A DNA stretch of 14,831 nt from DAOTXK01 sp034435395. GTDB lineage: Bacteria; Chloroflexota; Anaerolineae; Aggregatilineales; Ch27. The notes under the pieces are model-generated. The model saw only the letters and a list, made by a program, of their open reading frames with translations. It had not been told where the DNA came from and made no database searches. Each line of letters opens with the position of its first letter. Position 1 is the first letter of the stretch. The position numbers were made by a program, and so were the translations under genes. Of the stretch, positions 6,480-12,806 are shown piece after piece. The stretch covers positions 1-14,831 of the forward strand of contig DAOTXK010000154.1 of NCBI GenBank assembly GCA_034435395.1, read 5' to 3'.

Positions 6480-7972
6480 TTAACGCCCTGAAGCCGGTGG
6501 GAACCCAACGGGCTGCCCTTATCCTGACGTTCACTGTCGCTGCGTCAGTCACGGGAATCGCCCTTGCTATGCTACCCGCGCCGACTGCCGCGCTCTGGCT
6601 GGCCATTTCCGTCCTGAGCGTGCTGACGTTCATTGAGCCGATTGGCGGGGTGATTGTGTTGCTGCTGGTAGCGCCGCTTAAGGCCCTGGTGGAAACGGAA
6701 GCCTCGCTGGCCCTGCCACTCGATGTCGGCCAGCTTGCCCTGCTGTTCGTGTTTGGCACCTGGATACTGAATCGGGTCTCCCAACGGCGTCCGCTTGCCC
6801 TCCGCTGGACCAGCGTGACCATGCCCCTCCTGCTGGTTATCGCCACCGCCTCACTAAGCCTGCCTGGCGCATTCTCGCTCGGCCACGGCCTGGCCGAAAT
6901 CGCCAAATGGGTAGGAATGCTGGCGCTCGTATATTTCTGCCTGGCTGTGTTTCGCCGTTCGGATGCCCACTGGCTGGTATTTGGTCTGGTGGTCGCTGGT
7001 GGCGCACAGGCCGTCATCGGCGCCTACCAGTTTATGGGCGGCTCTGGCGCGGAACATCTCTTGATACTGGATAACCAACACTTCCGGGCCTTTGGCAGCT
7101 TCGGGCAGCCCAATCCTTTTGGCGCGTTTATGGGCCTTACCGCGCCCCTCGCCGCTGGCAGCGCGCTGGGATACGCCGCGCAGACGTGGCGGGCCGTCCG
7201 GGAGAGACCGCGCTCCTGGCAAGCGCTGACATCCGAGGCCGATGTGCGCTCCAGTACGCTCGCTGCTTGTTTTTACGGCTTCATGGCCGGTCTGATCATC
7301 ATTGGGCGGGTTGTCTCGTGGAGCCTAGGCGCTTGGATGGGCTTCGCCGGCGCGGCAGCAGTGATGATCTTTTTCCTGCCCCGCTCTCTCCTCAAGAGCC
7401 TGGCAGGAATCGTCGTCATCGCGGTGCTTGGTCTCGTTCTGTGGAACAGCCGACTCGTGCCCGATGTTTTGCGCGCCCGCCTGAGCGGTTTCCTGGAGGA
7501 ACTGACCACCGTCGACGATGTGCGCGGCCTGGACATCACCGACAGCAACTACGCCGTTGCCGAGCGGGTGGCCCACTGGCAATCCGCCGTGATGATGGCT
7601 CAGGACCATCCCTGGTTGGGTGTCGGCTTTGGGAACTATGAGGTCGCCTACCCCTCTTATGCCCTGTTGAACTGGCCCCAGCCGCTCGGCCATGCCCATA
7701 ATTATTATTTGAACCTGCTGGCGGAAGTCGGTATCGTTGGTTTTACGGCCTATCTCATTGCCTGGATCATGATCTTTGGCCTGACCATCCGGGCATGGCG
7801 GCACGGCAGGGGCCTGGAGCGAGCCTGGAGTCTCGCGCTGCTGGGAACATGGTCTTACCTGACCATTCACAGTGCAGTCGATAAACTGTATGTCAATAAC
7901 ATGTTCCTTCACCTTGGCTGTATGCTGGGCCTCCTGGCCCTGCTGCGTTCAGCGAGTGGGTCAGACGAATAA
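6476..7972 (+). CDS. O-antigen ligase/polymerase (Wzy/WaaL-like) multi-pass membrane protein
   Basis: The 498-residue product is almost entirely hydrophobic spans, about a dozen, with the family's large extracytoplasmic loop near residues 330-410. That loop ends with the signature G-H-A-H-N (His406, His408, Asn409), followed by Y-Y-L-N-L-L-A-E-V-G. Members join or polymerise undecaprenyl-linked glycans outside the membrane, or glycosylate proteins; sequence alone does not separate these roles. The GTG start at 6476 overlaps the preceding TGA as GTGA, and AAGAGG at 6465-6470 gives a well-spaced ribosome binding site, so it is co-expressed with the sugar-nucleotide enzyme. It is the second protein of this type in the window: the H-x-H-N region is recognisably similar to that of the fusion protein, but this one has no glycosidase-like part. 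In a monoderm such proteins more likely act in exopolysaccharide or glycoprotein synthesis than in lipopolysaccharide. Confidence 0.88.
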   Translation: MINALKPVGTQRAALILTFTVAASVTGIALAMLPAPTAALWLAISVLSVLTFIEPIGGVIVLLLVAPLKALVETEASLALPLDVGQLALLFVFGTWILNRVSQRRPLALRWTSVTMPLLLVIATASLSLPGAFSLGHGLAEIAKWVGMLALVYFCLAVFRRSDAHWLVFGLVVAGGAQAVIGAYQFMGGSGAEHLLILDNQHFRAFGSFGQPNPFGAFMGLTAPLAAGSALGYAAQTWRAVRERPRSWQALTSEADVRSSTLAACFYGFMAGLIIIGRVVSWSLGAWMGFAGAAAVMIFFLPRSLLKSLAGIVVIAVLGLVLWNSRLVPDVLRARLSGFLEELTTVDDVRGLDITDSNYAVAERVAHWQSAVMMAQDHPWLGVGFGNYEVAYPSYALLNWPQPLGHAHNYYLNLLAEVGIVGFTAYLIAWIMIFGLTIRAWRHGRGLERAWSLALLGTWSYLTIHSAVDKLYVNNMFLHLGCMLGLLALLRSASGSDE

Positions 7973-8014
7973 AATCATGCCCTGAGGAAGGTCAGCCATA
8001 GCGGTGATGAGGGA

Positions 8015-8041
8015 TTGAAAGTGAATCGGTGTCGGTTTAAT
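8015..8041 (+). promoter_or_regulatory. Candidate promoter for the response regulator gene
   Basis: TTGAAA (8015-8020, five of six matches to the -35 consensus) and TTTAAT (8036-8041, five of six to the -10) are separated by 15 bases, slightly short. The -10 box overlaps the ATG at 8040, so if this promoter is used the true start must lie downstream, at 8085. It sits in the 112-base gap after the polymerase gene, which otherwise holds no recognisable element and no clear terminator. Confidence 0.35.
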
Positions 8042-8071
8042 GACGACCTCGTGGCAGGTACCAGGTGATCC

Positions 8072-8076
8072 AGAGG
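8072..8076 (+). promoter_or_regulatory. Ribosome binding site that decides the response regulator start
   Basis: AGAGG lies eight bases before the ATG at 8085, a normal spacing. The competing in-frame ATG at 8040 has no such sequence upstream. The domain itself also begins directly after the ATG at 8085. Confidence 0.55.
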
Positions 8077-8084
8077 CAAGCCGC

Positions 8085-8456
8085 ATGTCAGCCGTTATCT
8101 TGATCGTGGACGATGACCCGCTTCTCTGTCGGCTCTATGAAACCACGCTGCAAAAGCACGGCTTTCAAACCTATGTCGCCTTATCAGGGGCCACCGCCCT
8201 CGAATACCTGGAGCACGGCCCGGTTGACCTGATGCTGCTCGATATCATGATGGCTGACATGGATGGGTTTGATGTCATCAGGCGAATCCGACACCACCCC
8301 GTTCACCGCGCCCTGCCGATCCTGATCGTCACGGCGCGGCCCGATGCAGCCACCAGACGCCGCGGGCTGTCTGAGGGAGCCAATGACTGGTTAACCAAAC
8401 CCGTCACCTCGGAAGATGTTGTGAGCCATATACAGGCTATGCTGTCCCAGGAATGA
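8085..8456 (+). CDS. Single-domain response regulator (receiver domain only)
   Basis: The 123-residue product is a complete CheY-like receiver with no output domain. It shows the acidic pocket V-D-D-D-P near residues 8-12, the phosphoacceptor Asp53 in L-L-D-I-M-M, the switch Thr83 in I-V-T-A-R, and Lys105 in T-K-P. All conserved residues are present, so it should accept a phosphoryl group from a histidine kinase; no kinase is in the window. The start at 8085 is chosen over the ATG at 8040 because of a ribosome binding site at 8072 and because receivers begin just before the acidic pocket; the extra 15 residues from 8040 look like leader. It stands between a polymerase gene and a glycosyltransferase gene, nine bases upstream of the latter, so a link to glycan synthesis or motility is possible but not shown. 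Confidence 0.9.
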   Translation: MSAVILIVDDDPLLCRLYETTLQKHGFQTYVALSGATALEYLEHGPVDLMLLDIMMADMDGFDVIRRIRHHPVHRALPILIVTARPDAATRRRGLSEGANDWLTKPVTSEDVVSHIQAMLSQE

Positions 8457-8465
8457 CCAGCGCCC

Positions 8466-9605
8466 ATGCTCATCATCGGCCTCGATTACACGCCAGCGTA
8501 TGAACAAGGCGGCGGCATCGGACGATACGTGCGCGAACTGGTTGCCGCGTTGGCCAGAATTGACACCACCACCGCCTACCGACTTTTCGTGGCCGGAGCG
8601 TCTTTGACCAACCTTCCCGCCCCTCCTGGCCCAAACTTTGAATGGCGAGTTACCCCGATCCCGCCTCGCTGGCTGGCGCGATTCTGGTACCGGGCGCGCA
8701 TTCCCTATCCAATCGAACGGTGGCTGGGAGATGTTGATCTGTTCCATGCCACCGATTTTGTGCTCCCTCCCACCCGCCATCGAACCCGAACCCTCCTCAC
8801 TGTGCATGATCTGTCGTTCATCCACGTGCCTGAGGCCACCAGCCCTCGATTGAGACGTTACCTGAACAACGTCGTGCCGCGCTCCGTCAGGCGCGCCGAT
8901 CATATTCTGGCGGACTCCCAGGCCACCAAGGACGATCTGGTGTCACTCTACGGCACACCTGAGGGCAAAATCACTGTGCTGCTGAGCGGCGTCGGTGAGC
9001 ACTTCCGGCCCGTGACCGACGTCACCGTCCAGGCCGCCGTCCGCGCCCGATACGGCCTGGATACGTGGCCGTTCCTGTTCACCGTGGGCACAGTCCAACC
9101 CCGAAAAAACTATGCCCGTATCTGCGAGGCGCTCTACCATCTGCGCTCCCGGTTCCCCGATCTGCACCTGGTCATTGCCGGGGGGAAAGGGTGGCTGGAG
9201 GACCAAATCTACGCGACCGTGAACCGCTTGCACATGACCGATCGGGTTCATTTCATCGGCTTCGCGGACGAGGCCGACCTGCCTGTCCTGTACAGCATGG
9301 CCGAAGCCGTGCCTTATGTTTCTTTGTACGAAGGCTTTGGCCTGCCGGTGCTGGAAGCGATGGCCTGTGGCACACCGGTGATCGCCTCAAATGTCTCGTC
9401 GATACCCGAAGTCGCTGGCGAAGCAGCGATCCTTATCGATCCCTACCACACAGATGAGTTGGTAAACGCGCTGCGCCATCTCCTGGAATCGCCGGCGCTG
9501 CGGCAGTCCCTGATCGAACGGGGCCGTCAGCAGGCCGCCCGCTTCTCGTGGAAAACCGCTGCCCGGCAACTGGCAGACATCTATGAGCGAACGCTCGCCC
9601 TGTGA
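8466..9605 (+). CDS. GT4-family (GT-B fold) glycosyltransferase
   Basis: The 379-residue product has the two-domain layout of family 4 retaining glycosyltransferases. The N-terminal acceptor-side domain opens with a glycine-rich loop after Y-E-Q-G-G-G-I-G-R-Y. The donor domain begins around residue 203 with the signature G-T-V-Q-P-R-K-N (208-215), where Arg213 and Lys214 would contact the nucleotide diphosphate. The E-x7-E motif is Glu289 and Glu297 in E-G-F-G-L-P-V-L-E, followed by M-A-C-G-T-P-V-I-A-S. It is cytosolic or membrane-associated and would transfer a sugar, often mannose, glucose or rhamnose, to a lipid-linked acceptor. The exact donor cannot be read from sequence. Length is normal for the family. 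The ATG at 8466 lies nine bases after the response regulator stop with only a weak distant AGGA, so coupling to the upstream gene is likely. Its presence fits the glycan theme of the left half. Confidence 0.92.
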   Translation: MLIIGLDYTPAYEQGGGIGRYVRELVAALARIDTTTAYRLFVAGASLTNLPAPPGPNFEWRVTPIPPRWLARFWYRARIPYPIERWLGDVDLFHATDFVLPPTRHRTRTLLTVHDLSFIHVPEATSPRLRRYLNNVVPRSVRRADHILADSQATKDDLVSLYGTPEGKITVLLSGVGEHFRPVTDVTVQAAVRARYGLDTWPFLFTVGTVQPRKNYARICEALYHLRSRFPDLHLVIAGGKGWLEDQIYATVNRLHMTDRVHFIGFADEADLPVLYSMAEAVPYVSLYEGFGLPVLEAMACGTPVIASNVSSIPEVAGEAAILIDPYHTDELVNALRHLLESPALRQSLIERGRQQAARFSWKTAARQLADIYERTLAL

Positions 9606-9620
9606 CCGGATGAAACGATG

Positions 9621-9626
9621 TATAAT
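9621..9626 (+). promoter_or_regulatory. Consensus -10 box (TATAAT) upstream of a four-gene unit
   Basis: A perfect TATAAT lies in the 59-base gap after the glycosyltransferase stop, 38 bases before the next ATG. That would give a leader of roughly 30 bases carrying the GGAGG ribosome binding site at 9651-9655. No good -35 hexamer is seen at standard spacing (9598-9603 reads CCCTGT), so it may be weak or activator-dependent. Confidence 0.45.
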
Positions 9627-9664
9627 GCCTGTGGCGACAAACACAATGTTGGAGGCAGCAACGC

Positions 9665-10030
9665 ATGAGCGAAAAGCCGTTTTTCGTGTTTGACACTTAC
9701 GGCGACTGGCATGCCACAAAGATAGGCCACTATCTTTTTGACACGCGCGGCGAGTACATTGGCTTCCTCGAGGGCCAGGATGTTTACAAAGCTGATGGCG
9801 AGTGGGTGGGCCAGATCAGCCGGGACAACCGCATCGTGCGCAAACGCTCCGAAAGGCGCAGGCCACCCCATCCCAGTCCACCAGCCCGCCCGGAGAAACC
9901 ACAGGACCTTCCTGCCAGAGCGCCGCTACCACCCATGCCTGCCGAACTGAGCTACGACACTATCGACGTTCTGGATGAAGACCCGGACACATTCAAGCGC
10001 ATCTCCGATCTGCGCCCCGATATGGACTGA
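9665..10030 (+). CDS. Small protein with repetitive beta domain (4-fold beta flower-like), proline-rich linker and R-I-S-D-L-R-P tail
   Basis: The 121-residue product has three parts. Residues about 1-60 contain repeated short units with a G-E-[YW]-[IV]-G core (Y-L-F-D-T-R-G-E-Y-I-G and D-V-Y-K-A-D-G-E-W-V-G), resembling the small all-beta 4-fold beta flower proteins of unknown function. Residues about 61-95 are rich in proline, arginine and lysine, probably disordered. The C-terminal tail is acidic and ends with K-R-I-S-D-L-R-P-D-M-D. There is no signal peptide or membrane span, so it is probably cytoplasmic. GGAGG at 9651-9655, nine bases before the ATG, supports the start. It is first in a tight cluster with a thioesterase, a chelatase-type ATPase and a membrane protein. 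The membrane protein ends in almost the same short peptide. Family assignment is moderate; the function is unknown. Confidence 0.75.
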   Translation: MSEKPFFVFDTYGDWHATKIGHYLFDTRGEYIGFLEGQDVYKADGEWVGQISRDNRIVRKRSERRRPPHPSPPARPEKPQDLPARAPLPPMPAELSYDTIDVLDEDPDTFKRISDLRPDMD

Positions 10031-10036
10031 CCCCCC

Positions 10037-10537
10037 ATGGATGGCAAGACCATCGCCGAATCGCGTGTGACGCTGGGGCTCCTGATGGGACAAGAGCATG
10101 CCAATCCGCTGGGCAACGTGCATGGCGGCGTCATTATGAAATTCGTGGACGAGGCTGGCGCCCTGGCGGCGATGCGTCACGCGCGGTGTCCGGTGGTTAC
10201 GGTGGTCATCGATTCGATGACTTTTCTGGAGCCGATCTTCGTGGGCAACCTGGTCTGGTTCAATGCCGAACTGACTTATGCCGGGCGCACCTCGATGGAA
10301 GCCAGAATAGAGGTGGTTGCTGAAGACCCCCTGACCGGCACGCGCACACACACCAACCTGGCCTATGTGGTCTATGTCGCCATTGACAGTGCCCGCCATC
10401 CGCAAGCGGTGCCCCAATTGATCGCCGAAACACCGGAAGAAAAGCAACGAATGGAGCAGGCTCGTCAGCGCCAGATCAGGCGCAAGCAGGCGCGCGACAA
10501 CGAGCAGCCGCGATTCCCCTCTGAGGAAACTGAATAA
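10037..10537 (+). CDS. Hotdog-fold acyl-CoA thioesterase (YciA/ACOT-like)
   Basis: The 166-residue product matches single-hotdog acyl-CoA thioesterases, which hydrolyse acyl-CoA to free acid and CoA in the cytoplasm. The active-site helix reads G-N27-V-H-G-G-V-I-M-K-F-V-D38-E-A-G, with the family's Asn near the start and acidic residues at 38-39. It is followed by R-H-A and V-V-T-V-V-I-D-S-M-T-F-L, as in YciA and mammalian ACOT7-type domains. The core ends near residue 125. The remaining 40 residues are a charged, Gln/Arg-rich tail predicted to be helical, longer than in the small bacterial members. The ATG lies six bases after the previous stop without a strong ribosome binding site, so translation probably depends on the upstream gene. 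The stop overlaps the next ATG by one base (TAATG). Chain-length preference cannot be inferred. Confidence 0.9.
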   Translation: MDGKTIAESRVTLGLLMGQEHANPLGNVHGGVIMKFVDEAGALAAMRHARCPVVTVVIDSMTFLEPIFVGNLVWFNAELTYAGRTSMEARIEVVAEDPLTGTRTHTNLAYVVYVAIDSARHPQAVPQLIAETPEEKQRMEQARQRQIRRKQARDNEQPRFPSEETE

Positions 10538-11715
10538 TGTCTGACTTACTGCCCGACTTCGAACAAACCCAAGAGCCTTCCGCCCTGCTGCAACTGCTCA
10601 ATCAAGCAGGGGCGCGCCGGGTATTGGCGGAGCCAGCCGTAGACCAGGGGCTGGCCGAAGTTTTGCCGTATCCCTTCCTGGCCATCGTCAGACAGGTTGA
10701 GATGCGGACGGCCCTCCTGCTGGCTGTGATCAACCCTGCCATCGGCGGCGTTCTGTTGATCGGCCCCCGTGGCACGGGTAAAACCACCGCCGTCCGCAGC
10801 CTGGCGGATATCCTGCCGGACGTGGAGGTTAGTACCTGCGCTGAAGGGTGCCTGCCAGAGGATTACGAAAGAGAAGGCGCTGACGGCGTCTGTCCGATTT
10901 GCAGGGCCAAATTGGAGGCCGGCGAACCCATCACACGCCTGGAACCGGTACGACTGGTGGAACTGCCCCTGAACGCCCGGTTGGAAGATGTGGTGGGAGG
11001 CATCAACGAACGGATCGCGGTCCAGCAAAAACGGGTTCGTCTGGAACGGGGCATCCTCTCCCGTGCTGACCAGAATCTGCTCTACATTGACGAAGTCAAC
11101 CTGCTCGATGACATTATTGTCGATGCCATCCTGGATGCGGCAGCCCAGGGAAGTTACACCGTCCGCCGGGGAGCCATGGTCGGTACTTATCGTTCCCGCT
11201 TAGTCCTGGTGGGCTCCATGAATCCAGAAGAGGGTCGGTTACGCCCACAGATCATGGATCGTTTTGGACTGCGGGTGACAGTGCGGGGCCTGACCGATGA
11301 GCGGGATCGCATGGAAGTCTATGACCGCGTCCGCAGGTACCGGGCCAATCCGCGCGCGTTTATCGCTGAATGGGCAGAGGCGACAGCAGCGGCCAGAGAA
11401 GAAATCATGCTGGCACGCCAGCTCCTGAAGGAAGTTGAACTCACGCCAGAAGCGCAGCGCGTCGGCCTGGAACTGATCCAGAAGCTGCAACTGGATTCAC
11501 ATCGGGCTGAATATACGATGTTCGAAGCCGCCAGAGCCCACGCCGCAGCCGATGGTCGCGCGCAGGCGGACGTGGGTGATATACGCGCCGTAGCCTCAAT
11601 GGCGCTTCGTCAGCGCCAGAGCCAGTTTATGATCGATTTCTTTGAGCACCAGGTTGAGGAAGACGCCGCTATCGAGGATCACATCGCGACTATCATCGGG
11701 AAGGACGGCAGATGA
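10537..11715 (+). CDS. bchI: Magnesium chelatase subunit I-type AAA+ ATPase (BchI/ChlI family)
   Basis: The 392-residue product follows BchI/ChlI throughout. It has Walker A G-P-R-G-T-G-K-T-T (76-84), Walker B L-L-Y-I-D185-E186-V-N-L-L-D-D, then G-S-M-N-P-E-E-G-R-L-R-P-Q and D-R-F-G-L-R, which are characteristic of chelatase I subunits. In chlorophyll or cobalamin synthesis such hexameric ATPases drive metal insertion together with a D subunit and a large H/CobN subunit. Neither partner is in the window, so the substrate is uncertain; a MoxR-like chaperone role or a chelatase with distant partners are alternatives. Residues 101-122 contain a C-x3-C-x13-C-P-x-C cluster that could hold a metal. 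It is absent from the cyanobacterial ChlI as I recall it, but similar cysteines occur in some other chelatase I proteins. GAGGA at 10523-10527 and TAATG coupling support the start. The stop overlaps the membrane-protein start. Confidence 0.88.
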   Translation: MSDLLPDFEQTQEPSALLQLLNQAGARRVLAEPAVDQGLAEVLPYPFLAIVRQVEMRTALLLAVINPAIGGVLLIGPRGTGKTTAVRSLADILPDVEVSTCAEGCLPEDYEREGADGVCPICRAKLEAGEPITRLEPVRLVELPLNARLEDVVGGINERIAVQQKRVRLERGILSRADQNLLYIDEVNLLDDIIVDAILDAAAQGSYTVRRGAMVGTYRSRLVLVGSMNPEEGRLRPQIMDRFGLRVTVRGLTDERDRMEVYDRVRRYRANPRAFIAEWAEATAAAREEIMLARQLLKEVELTPEAQRVGLELIQKLQLDSHRAEYTMFEAARAHAAADGRAQADVGDIRAVASMALRQRQSQFMIDFFEHQVEEDAAIEDHIATIIGKDGR

Positions 11716-12380
11716 GCCAGGCGCACCTCCGCCTGATGGGGGCCCTGCTGCTGCTGGCCATAGGCGCGTACTACTTACCCTGGGGGTGGCACCCGACGGC
11801 AGGGCTTTCGCCGGGCGCACGCGACCTGGCCGAGTGGACAACGTTGCACCCGGAAGCCCGCGCCGCCGCCCCGGCCCTTCTGCCCAGTTTCTGCCTGCGC
11901 GTCATCCCAGGATTGTTAGCCATGCTGCTGGCGCTGTACGCGACCGGGCTACAGGGACGCTTGAAACGCTGGGGCGTAGGAGTCCTGTCGCTTCTCCTGG
12001 CCCTATCGCTCCTCCCTCCCCTGGAATGGCTGACTGTCGCGCGAGCCGATCCCAACTATCAACAGCAGTTCGGGCTGTGTTTGCTGGCCCTGATAACGTC
12101 CGGCGGCCTGATGAGATGGGGAACCCGCTTCCCCGCCGGAACCAGATACGCGGGCAGTATCGGCCTCTGCCTGGCAGGCATCGCCTGTGCGGCTGTCGGA
12201 ACCGCTCTTGGGTTGAGTCTGATCAATTCGCTGGGAGTTTCGGTCAGGCTAGGCATCGGCAGCGCCCTTTTCGCTGGAATGCTAAGCACCATCGGCCTGA
12301 TCAATGTACGCCTGGCGCGAGCGCACCTCCGAACCCGGAACCCCAAAATAGAGCGGATATCGGATATCCGCCCTAGCTAA
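11712..12380 (+). CDS. Six-span membrane protein of unknown function with R-I-S-D-I-R-P C-terminus
   Basis: I do not recognise this 222-residue protein. Hydrophobic spans are visible at about residues 7-24, 62-80, 87-106, 121-134, 145-170 and 178-200. A loop of about 35 residues after the first span contains W-T-T-L-H-P-E. The C-terminus is basic and hydrophilic (R-A-H-L-R-T-R), consistent with a cytoplasmic tail, and ends E-R-I-S-D-I-R-P-S. There are no catalytic or transporter motifs. Its ATG overlaps the chelatase-type ATPase stop as ATGA, so the two are probably made together; AAA+ ATPases paired with small membrane proteins are often membrane-associated complexes, but that is only inference here. 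The tail matches the end of the beta-flower-like protein three genes upstream. The last codons form a palindrome at 12353-12371. Confidence 0.8.
   Translation: MSQAHLRLMGALLLLAIGAYYLPWGWHPTAGLSPGARDLAEWTTLHPEARAAAPALLPSFCLRVIPGLLAMLLALYATGLQGRLKRWGVGVLSLLLALSLLPPLEWLTVARADPNYQQQFGLCLLALITSGGLMRWGTRFPAGTRYAGSIGLCLAGIACAAVGTALGLSLINSLGVSVRLGIGSALFAGMLSTIGLINVRLARAHLRTRNPKIERISDIRPS
12353..12371. repeat. Perfect 9-bp inverted repeat with 1-base centre at the 3' end of the membrane protein gene
   Basis: The 19 bases GCGGATATC-G-GATATCCGC form a perfect dyad, which also contains two adjacent copies of GGATATC. In RNA this could fold as an 8-bp stem with a 3-base loop. It lies seven bases before the stop codon at 12378, between convergent genes. 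No T-run follows on the plus strand, and none is seen on the other side, so it is not a classical intrinsic terminator. It could be a transcript-end hairpin, a protein-binding dyad, or a by-product of encoding R-I-S-D-I-R. Confidence 0.6.
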
Positions 12381-12426
12381 ATCCATTGCCAAGTACAGTT
12401 AGGGGAAATACGTAATCAGAGAGGGT

Positions 12427-12675
12427 CTATTCTCCGTCATCAAGCATACGAACCTTGATATACTCGAGAACCTCCCCCACCGTAGTAATCTTCTGCGCCT
12501 CCTCGTCAGAGATCTCACCGCCGAACTCTTCCTCAAAGCCCATGATGAGTTCAACCAGATCCAGGGAGTCGGCATCAAGGTCCTCGCGGAACCGGGCGTC
12601 AGGCGTGACCTTTTCAGGCTCCACACCCAAAAGGTCGACGATAATGGCTTTCACGCGTTCTTCTACGGATGCCAT
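12427..12675 (-). CDS. acpP: Acyl carrier protein
   Basis: The 82-residue acidic protein is a standard acyl carrier protein. Helix I is A-S-V-E-E-R-V-K-A-I-I-V-D-L-L-G. The phosphopantetheine site is Ser37 in D-A-D-S-L-D-L-V-E-L, and it is followed by the typical F-E-E-E-F and I-S-D-E-E-A-Q-K-I-T-T-V-G. As the holo form it carries growing acyl chains on a thioester in type II fatty acid synthesis in the cytosol. The frame is open further upstream, but GGAGG (12684-12688) eight bases before the ATG at 12675 and the normal family length fix this start. It is transcribed alone from a good promoter at 12721-12748, without fab genes next to it. It converges on the membrane protein gene, with 46 bases between the two stops, and diverges from the isoprenoid pair. 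Confidence 0.96.
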   Translation of the reverse strand: MASVEERVKAIIVDLLGVEPEKVTPDARFREDLDADSLDLVELIMGFEEEFGGEISDEEAQKITTVGEVLEYIKVRMLDDGE

Positions 12676-12683
12676 GAATCTAA

Positions 12684-12688
12684 CCTCC
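12684..12688 (-). promoter_or_regulatory. Ribosome binding site fixing the acpP start
   Basis: GGAGG on the minus strand, eight bases before the ATG at 12675. It rules out the longer reading of this frame, whose upstream in-frame ATG overlaps this site and whose farther part would lie at or upstream of the promoter. Confidence 0.7.
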
Positions 12689-12720
12689 ATATGCACTGTG
12701 CATTTAGATACTCTGGTGTG

Positions 12721-12748
12721 ATTATACCTCTGCTGGGGCAACACTCAA
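12721..12748 (-). promoter_or_regulatory. Sigma-70-like promoter of acpP
   Basis: On the minus strand, TTGAGT (12743-12748) and a perfect TATAAT (12721-12726) are separated by 16 bases. Transcription would start near 12714, giving a leader of about 40 bases that carries the GGAGG site. This is the best-matching promoter in the window, as expected for a highly expressed gene. Confidence 0.65.
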
Positions 12749-12777
12749 GCCCCTGGGAAATTGGGAATGAAGAATGG

Positions 12778-12806
12778 TTGACGTTAGCGGTGTGCGCTGG
12801 TAGCAT
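12778..12806 (+). promoter_or_regulatory. Candidate promoter of the isoprenoid gene pair
   Basis: TTGACG (12778-12783, five of six) and TAGCAT (12801-12806, four of six) are separated by exactly 17 bases. Transcription would begin near 12813, leaving about 29 bases of leader with AGGAA at 12828-12832 before the ATG at 12842. It lies back to back with the acpP promoter, the two -35 boxes being 29 bases apart. Confidence 0.5.

Noticed and set aside
7973..8014. CTGA-GGAAGG-TCAG near 7982 as a terminator after the polymerase gene
   Set aside because: The stem is only four base pairs and is not followed by a T-run.
11642..12376. Plus-strand frame of 244 residues overlapping the six-span membrane protein
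   Set aside because: It is a shadow in another frame: the translation is hydrophilic and Arg/Pro-rich. The frame at 11712 gives clear membrane spans and an ATGA overlap with the previous gene.
12676..12744. Upstream extension of acpP on the minus strand
   Set aside because: The added residues are not part of the acyl carrier protein family, the extension overlaps the promoter, and the GGAGG site fixes the start at 12675.
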